Shown here piece after piece: positions 45,959 through 54,900 of a DNA stretch of 64,000 nucleotides. The position numbers and the translations under genes are program-made. The stretch is from Paludibacter sp. (lineage in GTDB: Bacteria; Bacteroidota; Bacteroidia; Bacteroidales; Paludibacteraceae): assembly GCA_028692715.1 (NCBI GenBank), contig JAQUWU010000016.1, positions 1 through 64,000 of the forward strand, given 5' to 3'. Each line of letters opens with the position of its first letter. Position 1 is the stretch's first letter. The notes beneath the pieces were generated by a model. It was not told where the DNA came from and ran no database searches. It worked only from the letters and a program-made list of their open reading frames with translations.

Positions 45959-47122
45959 TCAGATTATTTTCAATAATTTACTATAAAAAACAAAATCGTT
46001 GGTGTAAATTTTCAAAAGATAGTTGCCTGGAGCCAATCCGCTAACATTCAATTTTTCGAATGATTTTAAAACTTTGTTTTGCAAGCAGGTTTTCCCGGAT
46101 AAATCATAAATTGAAATCAGAAAATTATCACTACTGGGTATTTCTATTTGGAAATTGCCATCATTAGTGGGGTTAGGAAAAACGTTGATATCCCTATAGT
46201 ATTGGTTCTTAACACCCAACGAAAGTTCTGATATTTCCAACTCTTCCGAAACGATTCGAGTTTCATTCGTTTCATTCAATTTTATCGAAACTTTATATTT
46301 TCCTATTTTTAACGGAACAAGTTCAGCATTTTTTCCTCCTTCATATTCTGCAATAGGTATATCATTGTAATACCACTGATAATCATAAGCATTGGGTGCT
46401 GATATTTTTGAATTTGTATATTCCAACTCCGGACTCGGTATTGTCATTAATTCTTTTACTTTTTGAGCAATTATTGCAGCCCCTGCAGTCTTTGGATGAA
46501 TACCATCTGATTGAAATAAGGTTGAATTAAACCAGTTACTGCTATTTCCATTTAAGCCATCAAATATATCAATCAGATTTACACCTGACTCAAGAGCTAC
46601 TTGTTTGATATGAGTATTAACAGAGTCTTTGATATAATTGAATGAAATTGTCCAAACTACATTTTCTCCCGGTGGAATTAAACCAATGTAAATTTCAGGT
46701 TTTGATGATAAGTTCCGGAAAACATCTATCATCTCTTTATAATTGCTCACAAACTCTTTACCATAAGGGTTCCAATTAGTGTTTTTAGCATCGTTTGTTC
46801 CTAACAGAATCATAACTTTGTTGGGTAAAAAAGTTTTTGCATTTGTGTATGCTGATTCATTCCAGTAGGGTTTGTCTCCTCTTTTCAACAAAGTTCGAGA
46901 ACTTACGCCAAAATTCCCAACTTGCCAGTTTGTAGTTCCAAACAAAACCTGAAGTTGAGTAGGATAACACTGAGTTGAAGGTGATGAAAGTCCGTAACCA
47001 TAAGTAATACTGTTTCCGACGCAGGCTATTTTCTGAACAGATGTTTTTTCTGCCCTGCTATTGACAGAAAATGAAAAAATGAGAAGGAGGATGACGAATT
47101 TTATTTCAATAGTATTTTTCAT
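45959..47122 (-). CDS. SGNH/GDSL hydrolase with T9SS sorting domain
   Basis: I start at ATG 47122 (MKNTIEIKFVILLLIFSFSV, signal peptide); the frame stays open further upstream but only as a shadow of the propeller gene. 387 residues. The SGNH blocks are ACVGNSITYGYG with Ser38, NFGVSSRTLL, VMILLGTNDAKN and SDGIHPKTAGA. This resembles acyl/acetyl-esterases of the GDSL type rather than CE12. Residues about 230-300 form a small beta domain (NAYDYQWYYNDIPI, like the Ig-like 'PKD-type' linkers of T9SS cargo), and the last 75 a T9SS type A sorting domain (VFPNPTNDGNFQIEIP ... LAPGNYLLKIY). It follows the propeller lipoprotein stop by 7 bases, so the two are probably co-translated. Likely a cell-surface carbohydrate O-acetyl or feruloyl esterase; the ester removed is unknown. 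Confidence 0.86.
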   Translation of the reverse strand: MKNTIEIKFVILLLIFSFSVNSRAEKTSVQKIACVGNSITYGYGLSSPSTQCYPTQLQVLFGTTNWQVGNFGVSSRTLLKRGDKPYWNESAYTNAKTFLPNKVMILLGTNDAKNTNWNPYGKEFVSNYKEMIDVFRNLSSKPEIYIGLIPPGENVVWTISFNYIKDSVNTHIKQVALESGVNLIDIFDGLNGNSSNWFNSTLFQSDGIHPKTAGAAIIAQKVKELMTIPSPELEYTNSKISAPNAYDYQWYYNDIPIAEYEGGKNAELVPLKIGKYKVSIKLNETNETRIVSEELEISELSLGVKNQYYRDINVFPNPTNDGNFQIEIPSSDNFLISIYDLSGKTCLQNKVLKSFEKLNVSGLAPGNYLLKIYTNDFVFYSKLLKII

Positions 47123-47129
47123 TATTAGT

Positions 47130-48185
47130 TTATTCTTTTGCGATAAATATTGCGTTGAACCAGTTGGTGGTAATTCCTTTAAGAATGACAGGATTCCCGT
47201 TTTTCCAGTATTTTGCAACTCCATCATCTGAGCCTGAAACATAAACATCGGTTCCGTCAACGAAAATTGAATTGGCATAAGCATTATTCGAACCATCAGT
47301 CAGATTTACCGAAACATTGTCATTCCAGTATTTGGCTACTGAATTTGTAGTAGAATATTCTTTTCCGGCAACATATACTATACTATCTGAAACAAAAATA
47401 GAATTGGCTTCAGCAAAATTATTATCTTCGTTTAATTTTACGACTGTATTGTTTTTCCAGTATTTCGTTTCGAAGAAGTTAAGACTGGTATTTGTTTCGC
47501 TCCCTGCAACATATACATCGGAATCACTAACAAAAATTGAACTTAATCTTGTTGCATTCGTACCACTCGTAAGGTATGTGGGGTTGCCATTCACCCAAAG
47601 CACACCCTTACTTTTTACTCCAAATTCAGTATAAAGGTCAACATTCTCTGTTCCTATTACATAAATATTGTTGTTGGCAACAAAAATTCCTTCTGCTGAA
47701 GATGGTGTGTTTCCTATAGTCAAATTATGCGGTTCGGCATTTACCCAGTATTTGGCAATTCCGTGTTTTACACCTTCGTAACCAGCAGTATACACAGTAG
47801 AATCGGAAACAAAAATGGAACTTGCATAAGCATCATATTTTCCATCTGTAAGACTAACCGCTGTGCCGTTTTTCCAATATATGGCCATTTTATTATGTGT
47901 TGTTGGGTTTACTTCATAACCACAAACATAAACATCTGTTCCAACAACATACATTGAATAGGCAACCGCTTCACTGTATCCATCCGAAAGTTCAACCGCA
48001 ACACCATCCTTCCAGTATTTTGCAATATAGGTTCCATAGTTTTCATCTGCTCCTGCCAGATAAACAACCGTTTTTTTTGGTATTATCACATCAATTTCAT
48101 CTTCATTATCGGTTGTTTTTTCGCAACTTAAAAGTGAAATGATTATCAGGCAAAATATTGCTGAAATTTTAAATGTCTTTTTCAT
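47130..48185 (-). CDS. Seven-repeat beta-propeller lipoprotein of unknown function
   Basis: 351 residues with a lipoprotein signal (lipobox LLSC, Cys21). From about residue 40 the protein consists of seven tandem units of about 42-50 residues with the pattern VYVAG.E...AKYWKNG..V.LTDG...A.SIFVSDSD. The seven openings are VVYLAGADEN, VYVCGYEV, VYTAGYEG, IYVIGTEN, VYVAGSET, VYVAGKEY and VYVSGSDD. Seven blades would close a beta-propeller without other domains. No catalytic motif is recognised. Because it is encoded 7 bases upstream of a surface esterase, it could be an outer-membrane glycan-binding partner (a surface glycan-binding protein role), but that is inference. I know such repeats only as hypothetical proteins. 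Confidence 0.82.
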   Translation of the reverse strand: MKKTFKISAIFCLIIISLLSCEKTTDNEDEIDVIIPKKTVVYLAGADENYGTYIAKYWKDGVAVELSDGYSEAVAYSMYVVGTDVYVCGYEVNPTTHNKMAIYWKNGTAVSLTDGKYDAYASSIFVSDSTVYTAGYEGVKHGIAKYWVNAEPHNLTIGNTPSSAEGIFVANNNIYVIGTENVDLYTEFGVKSKGVLWVNGNPTYLTSGTNATRLSSIFVSDSDVYVAGSETNTSLNFFETKYWKNNTVVKLNEDNNFAEANSIFVSDSIVYVAGKEYSTTNSVAKYWNDNVSVNLTDGSNNAYANSIFVDGTDVYVSGSDDGVAKYWKNGNPVILKGITTNWFNAIFIAKE

Positions 48186-48238
48186 AGTTGTTTTTTATTA
48201 TTGAGTTCATCTTGACTTATTAGTTATTGAATAATGTT

Positions 48239-48393
48239 GCTCCTACGGAGCTTTAAAATTGACTATATATTTATATCCTACTAGCTTCCGATAGTTATTG
48301 TGAATTGCACCTAATGGAGCATCTTCAGAGTTTCAGAGAGGCGAAAGTGTGGTAGAAATATTTATTTCAATGAAACAAAAGCTCTGTAAGAGC
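48239..48393. repeat. REP-like element with three GCTCC/GGAGC palindromes
   Basis: GCTCCTACGGAGC at 48239-48251 is a perfect 5-bp stem with a 3-base loop. Degenerate copies follow at 48307-48320 (GCACCTAATGGAGC) and 48381-48393 (GCTCTGTAAGAGC, followed by GATATTA). This is the decayed 'gctcctacggagc ... taggagcgatat' dispersed repeat known from many Bacteroidota genomes. It fills the 236-base gap between the esterase and propeller genes. Confidence 0.65.
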
Positions 48394-48421
48394 GATATTA
48401 TAAAAAGTCAAGAAGACTTCA

Positions 48422-49858
48422 TTATTTCCAATTGTCTGTTCGGAAAGGCGAAGCAGGCAGTTTTTCTTTGTTACTAAAATTTGGCATAGCCGATTCGTCC
48501 CACGCAAAACGAACTGCTACGGGCTGTTCAATTTCATTTGATGAAATAATGAGCTTATTTCCTTTTATTTCTGCTTTTGCAGGTACAAAATTTTTATCCG
48601 AACCAGCAATTGTAAACCAATTAAGTCCCTCATCATCGGAACTTATCAACCCACCTCCGGTATTTGTAAAAGCGATTTCAATTGTATTCTTTTTAATTCT
48701 CATTTTTTTATACAGCGGACCGGAATACACTATTTTCTTTTTATAATCTTTTGCCAAAGCCCACAATGACAACCTTCTTCCCACTTCCCATTTATATCCG
48801 GGATGAATATTGGATAAATTGTCAACTAAATCAGTAGTAACCACCATTCCTGTTTTATTGAATTGCAGACAGTTGGCTTGCGCCTCCCAATAATATGGCA
48901 ACAAATCAGTACCATGTGCCAGTTTATCTTTACGCTTACTGTAATAATAGGGTGCTATTTGTACAAAGTAAAATGGAAGATCATTATCATCCCACAAATT
49001 GCGCCATGTATCGAGCATAAGTTTTGTTTTTGCAGCAAAAGTAGTGGTATCATGAACCATTAGATTCGACTCTCCCTGATACCAGATAATTCCTTTAAGG
49101 GTGTAAGGAATTATCGGCTGTATCATGCCTGCAAACATTTTACCGGGAACGATGCCGTCAATTTTGAAATTTGTTTTGCCAGTCAGACTATCCCCGAACA
49201 AAGGCGAATTCTGATAAGATGTTGGAGGAGTCCATTCTTCAACGCGTGTTCCTCCCCAGGAACTGGAAATGATTCCGATAGGGACATTCAGTTTTTCTGC
49301 CAATTCTTTAGCAAAGAAATATCCGGCAGCTGTTACAAAACGAATAGTTGAATCTTGACAGTCTTTCCATCCTTCTGTTGCTAGTGTGCCAGACAGATTT
49401 TTTTCCACATAAAGGAATCTGATGAGTGGATTTTTTTCCCCTTTAAGTTCTTTCTCAGCAAGATCTTCTCCTTTTTCTGAAGCGGCATAGCGATGCAGAC
49501 TTCTATCCAATGGATATTCCATGTTTGACTGACCGGAGCAAAGCCATACTTCACCTACTAAAATATTATGAAGTTCAATAGTGTTTGATCCCGAAATGGT
49601 CATTGTTCGTGGTTCTGCCGATGCTTTCATCGGGTTGAGTTTCACTTGCCAGTTTCCATTTTTATTAGCAACGGTTTTTTTAGTTTGATGTGCAAATGTT
49701 ACGGTTATGTTGTCGTTGACATTAGCCGTTCCCCATATTGCAACCGTTTTACCTTGCTGTAAAACCATATTGTTGGTAATTACACGGGGTAATAATACTT
49801 GAGCTGATAATGTGCAATATGCAAAAATAGCGATTGTTAAAAGGAAAATATTCTTCAT
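48422..49858 (-). CDS. Sialate O-acetylesterase-family carbohydrate esterase, secreted
   Basis: 478 residues; signal peptide 1-19. N-terminal beta domain (LLPRVITNNMVLQQGKTVAI), then SGNH blocks: EVWLCSGQSNMEYPLDRS with the catalytic serine in GQSN, GIISSSWGGTRVEEWTP, GIIWYQGESN and the Asp/His block DNLSNIHPGYKWEVGRRL. This is the SASA (PF03629-type) architecture. In polysaccharide loci the family deacetylates pectin, xylan or other glycans rather than sialic acid. The gene is 46 bases downstream of the SDR gene, in a unit with uronate catabolism, so pectin O-acetyl removal is the natural guess. Third esterase type in the window beside CE12 and the GDSL protein. Confidence 0.9.
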   Translation of the reverse strand: MKNIFLLTIAIFAYCTLSAQVLLPRVITNNMVLQQGKTVAIWGTANVNDNITVTFAHQTKKTVANKNGNWQVKLNPMKASAEPRTMTISGSNTIELHNILVGEVWLCSGQSNMEYPLDRSLHRYAASEKGEDLAEKELKGEKNPLIRFLYVEKNLSGTLATEGWKDCQDSTIRFVTAAGYFFAKELAEKLNVPIGIISSSWGGTRVEEWTPPTSYQNSPLFGDSLTGKTNFKIDGIVPGKMFAGMIQPIIPYTLKGIIWYQGESNLMVHDTTTFAAKTKLMLDTWRNLWDDNDLPFYFVQIAPYYYSKRKDKLAHGTDLLPYYWEAQANCLQFNKTGMVVTTDLVDNLSNIHPGYKWEVGRRLSLWALAKDYKKKIVYSGPLYKKMRIKKNTIEIAFTNTGGGLISSDDEGLNWFTIAGSDKNFVPAKAEIKGNKLIISSNEIEQPVAVRFAWDESAMPNFSNKEKLPASPFRTDNWK

Positions 49859-49904
49859 AATATGTTTGTTTTGAGCAAGTTGTGTTTTTTTTTATAATGT
49901 AAAA

Positions 49905-50720
49905 TTATACACCACTAAAAGCACTAAAACCTCCATCGATTGGCAATACAACTCCGGTAATAAAACTGGCTGCATCAGAACACAAAAACTGTATAGCTCC
50001 ATTTAATTCATCGATATCGCCAAAGCGGCCCATAGGTGTCTTTGCAATTACTTTTTTGCTTCTATCGGTAAGCGACCCATCGGGGTTAATTAAAACAGAA
50101 CGATTTTGATCGCCAATGAAAAAGCCTGGAGCAACTGCATTTACACGTATTCCATCACCAAATTTCAAAGCCATATCTGAAGCCAGCCATTGTGTGAAAT
50201 TACTTACAGCTGTTTTTGCTGCCGAATAACCCGGAACGCGTGTAATAGCAGAGTAAGCTGCCATCGAAGAAATATTGATAATACTTCCCGACTTTTGTTC
50301 AGCCATAATTTTCCCGAAAACATAACTAGGATAAACTGTTCCGTTCATATTCAGATTGACTACTTTTTCCCATTCCGGAATTTGCATGTCAATAAAACTC
50401 TGATCGGGAGAGAGTGTAGCACCCGGCGTATTTCCTCCTGCAATATTCAATAAAATATCAATTCTTCCCCATTTTGCAATTACTCCTTTCGCCACATTTT
50501 CTAAACTGGCAATATCAAGTACATTTCCTACTATTCCAATCGCTTCGCCACCCAAATCATTGAGTTCTTTCACCCGTGTATTCAGATTCTCCTGACGAAT
50601 ATCAATGGCTACTACTTTTGCTCCTGTTTTTACAAAACTGGCAGCTATACTGCCTCCTAAAACACCACCTGCACCGGTGATAATGGCAACTTTGCCTTTA
50701 ATACTAAATTGTTCGTTCAT
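49905..50720 (-). CDS. SDR-family D-mannonate oxidoreductase (fructuronate reductase) candidate
   Basis: 271-residue short-chain dehydrogenase/reductase. Cofactor motif ITGAGGVLGGSIA (14-26), NIAGG at 92-96, catalytic Ser151/152 with Tyr165 and Lys169 in GYSAAKTAVS, and a typical C-terminal FITGVVLPIDGGFSAF. It lies 14 bases downstream of uxuA, in the position where Bacteroidota and Bacillus-type loci carry the SDR fructuronate reductase that interconverts D-fructuronate and D-mannonate with NAD(H). On that basis I assign D-mannonate oxidoreductase. Other SDR reactions (2-keto-3-deoxygluconate dehydrogenase, gluconate 5-dehydrogenase) have the same motifs. Cytoplasmic, no signal peptide. Confidence 0.85.
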   Translation of the reverse strand: MNEQFSIKGKVAIITGAGGVLGGSIAASFVKTGAKVVAIDIRQENLNTRVKELNDLGGEAIGIVGNVLDIASLENVAKGVIAKWGRIDILLNIAGGNTPGATLSPDQSFIDMQIPEWEKVVNLNMNGTVYPSYVFGKIMAEQKSGSIINISSMAAYSAITRVPGYSAAKTAVSNFTQWLASDMALKFGDGIRVNAVAPGFFIGDQNRSVLINPDGSLTDRSKKVIAKTPMGRFGDIDELNGAIQFLCSDAASFITGVVLPIDGGFSAFSGV

Positions 50721-50734
50721 ATATTTTTAAAATG

Positions 50735-51901
50735 TTATAATCCTTTATTTACTGCTGCCATAATACCTGAAACCTGTGCCAAAGCGTACATTCGTCCATA
50801 AAATGAATATCCCGGATTATGTTTGGTGTTGGCATCATCCAACATTAATTTGCCATGATCGACACGCATGGGCAAATTTTGGTTTTCTTTTGTAAAAATT
50901 CTGACCAGTTCTACTAAATCAGCATTTCCCGACAAATGGGAAGCTTCTCTGAAATTTCCGTTATCTAATAATTCTGTACTTCGAAGATGTACAAAATGAG
51001 TTCTTGATGCAAATTTTAATGCCAAATCGGTTACGTTATTATGCGTTCCTGCACTGAGCGATCCTGCACAGAAAGTCAATCCATTATTTGGACTGTCTAC
51101 AGCATTCAGAAACCAACTAATATCTTCTTCACCGGTTACTATTCGGGGTAATCCCAAAACGGAAAAGGGAGGATCGTCAGGATGAATGCATAAATTTACA
51201 CCCCACTTTTCGGCTACTGGAATCACTTGCTCCAGAAAATATTTCAGATTTGCACGCAACTGATTTTTATCAATTCCATCATATAGAGCTAATAGTTTTC
51301 TGAATAATTCTACCGGCTCATTGGCATTATTTTTAAAGTTTTCGTTTACAAAGCCCTGTGTTTTTACAATAATGGTCTGAATCAATTCGTTTTTTTCTTC
51401 AGCCGTAATTGTTTTATCCAATTCAAGGACTTGCTGCATTTCTTCCGGGCTGTAGTCCTTTTCGGCACCTAAGCGTTTTAAAATAAAACAATCGAAATAA
51501 GCAAAGCGAATTTTGTCGAAAAACAATGTTATTGTTCCGTCGGGCAGTTTATAGTTTAAGTCTGTTCGTATCCAATCGATTACGGGCATGAAATTATAAC
51601 AAACTGTCTTAATCCCGGCTTTAGAAAGATTCTCCAAACTGGTTTTGTAATTTTCAATCAGAATATCCCTGTCTGTTCCACCGTATTTTATACTTTCCGA
51701 AACCGGCAAACTTTCTACTACCGACCAACGAAGTCCGTGACTTTCAATATAGTTTTTTATCTCAAGAATATTTTCGGACGACCAACTGTCTCCATTTTTA
51801 ATGTCATGTAATGATGTAACTATGCCTTCTACACCAATTTGCCTAAGCATATCGAGTGTAATCACATCGTTTTTTCCAAACCATCTCCATGTTTTTTCCA
51901 T
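50735..51901 (-). CDS. uxuA: Mannonate dehydratase UxuA
   Basis: 388 residues; converts D-mannonate to 2-keto-3-deoxy-D-gluconate in the cytoplasm (EC 4.2.1.8). The start MEKTWRWFGKNDVITLDMLR is characteristic, followed by GVEGIVTSLHDIKNGDSWS, WSVVESLPVSESIK, CYNFMPVIDWIRTDL, the metal-binding region NLCIHPDDPPFSVLGLPR, TFCAGSLSAGTHN, HFVHLRSTE and MRVDHGKLM. Length and motifs match the family throughout. Together with the following SDR it forms the mannonate segment of glucuronate breakdown. This fits the GH115 alpha-glucuronidase encoded in the left arm. Genes for uronate isomerase, KDG kinase and KDPG aldolase are not in the window. Confidence 0.97.
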   Translation of the reverse strand: MEKTWRWFGKNDVITLDMLRQIGVEGIVTSLHDIKNGDSWSSENILEIKNYIESHGLRWSVVESLPVSESIKYGGTDRDILIENYKTSLENLSKAGIKTVCYNFMPVIDWIRTDLNYKLPDGTITLFFDKIRFAYFDCFILKRLGAEKDYSPEEMQQVLELDKTITAEEKNELIQTIIVKTQGFVNENFKNNANEPVELFRKLLALYDGIDKNQLRANLKYFLEQVIPVAEKWGVNLCIHPDDPPFSVLGLPRIVTGEEDISWFLNAVDSPNNGLTFCAGSLSAGTHNNVTDLALKFASRTHFVHLRSTELLDNGNFREASHLSGNADLVELVRIFTKENQNLPMRVDHGKLMLDDANTKHNPGYSFYGRMYALAQVSGIMAAVNKGL

Positions 51902-51997
51902 AAATACTTATTGATTTTTTTAATAGTCAGGTGAAAATTTAGAAAGCATCCTTTATGTAGATATGGAATCTTAAATTTCAAATAACAAAATTAATCT

Positions 51998-54900
51998 TTA
52001 TTTTATTTTGTACACCTTAAAATCTGAAAATGCTGAAATCCTTGATCCCATTAGTCTTAGACCGATTCTACCAGATGTAAGTTCTGGGAATTGTGATAAA
52101 TCCCAATGACAAAGTTTTTCTTTTCCATCGCCGGTAATTTTCATATAAATATCATTGTCGTTTCGAATTACCGAAATGTGGTACTTTACCCCATTTTTAA
52201 ACATGCCGGTTCGCAAATAATCGGGTTCCAGAGACGTTCCATTTAGTCCTTTTTTACGTTCAGGCATATATCTTCGGGCTCGGATATAATCTTCGCTCTC
52301 AATAGTATTTTTATTTTCGAATGCCGCAAAGCTTACATGAAATGCATTCATATGTTCGAAATAAAGTTTCATGGAAGGGACTTTGCGTAACTCTGACCAT
52401 TTGCTAATGTCCTTGTCGTATGGTTGTTGTCCACTTCCTTCAGCAAATAGATACAATATATTTACTGATATGGTAGATTTATCCATTTTGATAACATCGA
52501 AATCTACTTTTATATTTCCGTCGAAGGATTGTTTTGTCCAAAGCACTGAATGGTCGGCGTCCGATTTTGCAATCGCTCCTGCTTTAAATATCAGACCCTT
52601 TGAGGTGTTTTTTAATTCTGCTTTTTCGCCATCCAGAAACCATTTATCGGTATAGGAATTTTTAAAATTATCTTCGAATACATTATTCCAGGATTGTTTT
52701 TCCTGTTTTTCAAAATTGCTTTTTATTTCAACTTCTTTTTTATCCGGTATTTTATCGCCTATTAATTCTAACATCATAATGGCGTTTAGTCCCCATTGTG
52801 CTGTGCTGTTTGTGCTAATTCGGGGATTTTCATGAATTGGATTCAACACTTCAGGTGTTTCTATTAAGTCGGAACCATAAATGTTTCGCAAGTCACCTGA
52901 TTCCTGACTGCGACGGCTCCAACCACCCATAAATTCTGACCATGCACGTGCTGCTAATTTATCATCGTTCAATTCATGAGCAGCAAAGGCAGTCAGACGT
53001 GGAGTTCGGAAGTTGAAATTCCCCCAGTTTTTAGTTTTTTCGGTTCGAATCGGGTCATCATCGGGCATACCATAGTATTTACAATATTCAGTAAACACTT
53101 TTCTGAACGAAGGTTCATCAATCATATCGAACATTTCCATTAATATTTCGTAACCACCCATTATGGTTGCTAAATGATTGTGATTTAGAACGCCGGGTTT
53201 ACCATCGTACCAGAGTTTTCCAGTCTCAGGATCGTAACTCAATCCGTTGGGTCCGCTAAATAAATTGTCGGGTAACTTTGATAAACTATTTAATCCGGCT
53301 ATTATTTTATCTCGGTATTTTGTATCGCCCGTACGTTCCCAAGCCGTCATCCAATTTCCTGCCAACGAGAGCCAGTCTGGTCCCCAACGCAACCGCATCG
53401 GACCTCCATATGGGAATTTCTCTTTCGGTTGTGCAATCCGTAATGGCTCAAATTTTACCAACGATTTTTCAACATCCAATGATTCCTGCATCAAATCACC
53501 ACAACGTTCATCTGTTGTCAGATAGTAATAATAGCGTTTCCATGCTGCCTGACCAATACGCGCTTCTTTTGAACCACATCCCCAGTGCGAGACATTGTGT
53601 CGACTTCCGAGCCCTTTCATTTCACCATCGTGGTAAGTGTCTACTTCGGAAGTGTGACGTGTCATGGCTTCGGCCATTCGGTAAATGTCAGCACGACCCG
53701 AACGTAGAAATGAATACCATAACCAGTTGTTTGGAGCAAGTTCGGTATTGTCCCAAGCGTAACCACCAATATCATATCGCCAAACATGGCGTACCGCATC
53801 ATAAGTATGCATTATATCACCAAAATTCCAGAAACCATACCAATGGCGTTCGTCAACGGCACGTTTATAAAATAAGAAGGCGCTATCCAGTTGGTTTTCG
53901 ATCCACGCTTTTGTGTCATTTGATTTGTCGGGCAAACTCCACATTCCGAAAGCACGAACCTGATGTAAATATTCGGGCGAACATACAAGCTGAGGAGCAG
54001 CTTTACCAAATTGAACCATGATAATTGTTTCCGATTTTGTTGGTAAACTCACGAATGGGAAAAGGGTGATTTCGGATGTGCGTGCAATACCGTAAGGTGT
54101 ACTTAGTCCGTTTTGCACATCTTCATAAGTGGCGTCAAGATCGTGTGCTATTGTATCGTAATGTCTCAGATCCATTGCTTCAGCTTCTTTCGACCACAGC
54201 CAGATGGTGAGCTTTGCGTTATCACTTCGGGCTCCTTTTATTTCAAAAGCAGCGGGATAAGATTGCCAGAAATCTTTGACAGAAACGGCTAAACCTCCCG
54301 AAACATCTCCTACTAAAGCTAAACCTGAAGCTCTGTTCCCATCGTCGGCATGTAACCATGATGAGTTGGAGTTTGTCCGTTTTGAAATGGAGAATCCATT
54401 AGCGTTTAATTGAGTCAGTTTATAATCGTCCCAAGCAGCAAAATGATTGTAGAATGTGTAAGCTAACGAATCATCTGGAGTAATTTCGGGCAGGCGTTCG
54501 CCGGCAAATTGTTTGTCAGGCAGACTTCTATCTCCTTTAAACCGAAACGGATCACGTCCAGTTAGCGGTTTTACTGCCTCCGACCAAAGTCCTTCAGCAT
54601 CGCCACTAAAACAAACATGCCTATTGTGTAAAGACTCACGCATGGGAACATCAAATGAGATTCCCATTGATTTTATAAAATCGTGATCTTGGTCACCATT
54701 GTACTCAAAGCTATGAACCAGTTTTATTTCTTTTTGTCCTGCATAAAAATAAAGTCGTACGGTAAAAGGGAAAAGTCTTTTTTCAGAAGTTGATGATTTG
54801 TGTTCACCCGTAATTTTTATTACAGCACGTACAGGTCCGTTTTGTTCAACAATAACTGAATTTATCTGACTTACAAGATTGTCATAACTGATTATTTGAT

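Noticed and set aside
47123-47296. 58-residue N-terminal extension of the SGNH hydrolase
   Set aside because: It is the shadow frame of the propeller repeats; ATG 47122 starts a proper signal peptide.
48422-49858. Role in sialic acid metabolism for the sialate O-acetylesterase-like gene
   Set aside because: No sialidase, sialate lyase or transporter nearby; the context is uronate and pectin metabolism.
53278-54021. 247-codon open frame on the + strand
   Set aside because: Lies fully antisense inside the YetA-like gene, composition is unlike a protein, and it has no signal or domain.
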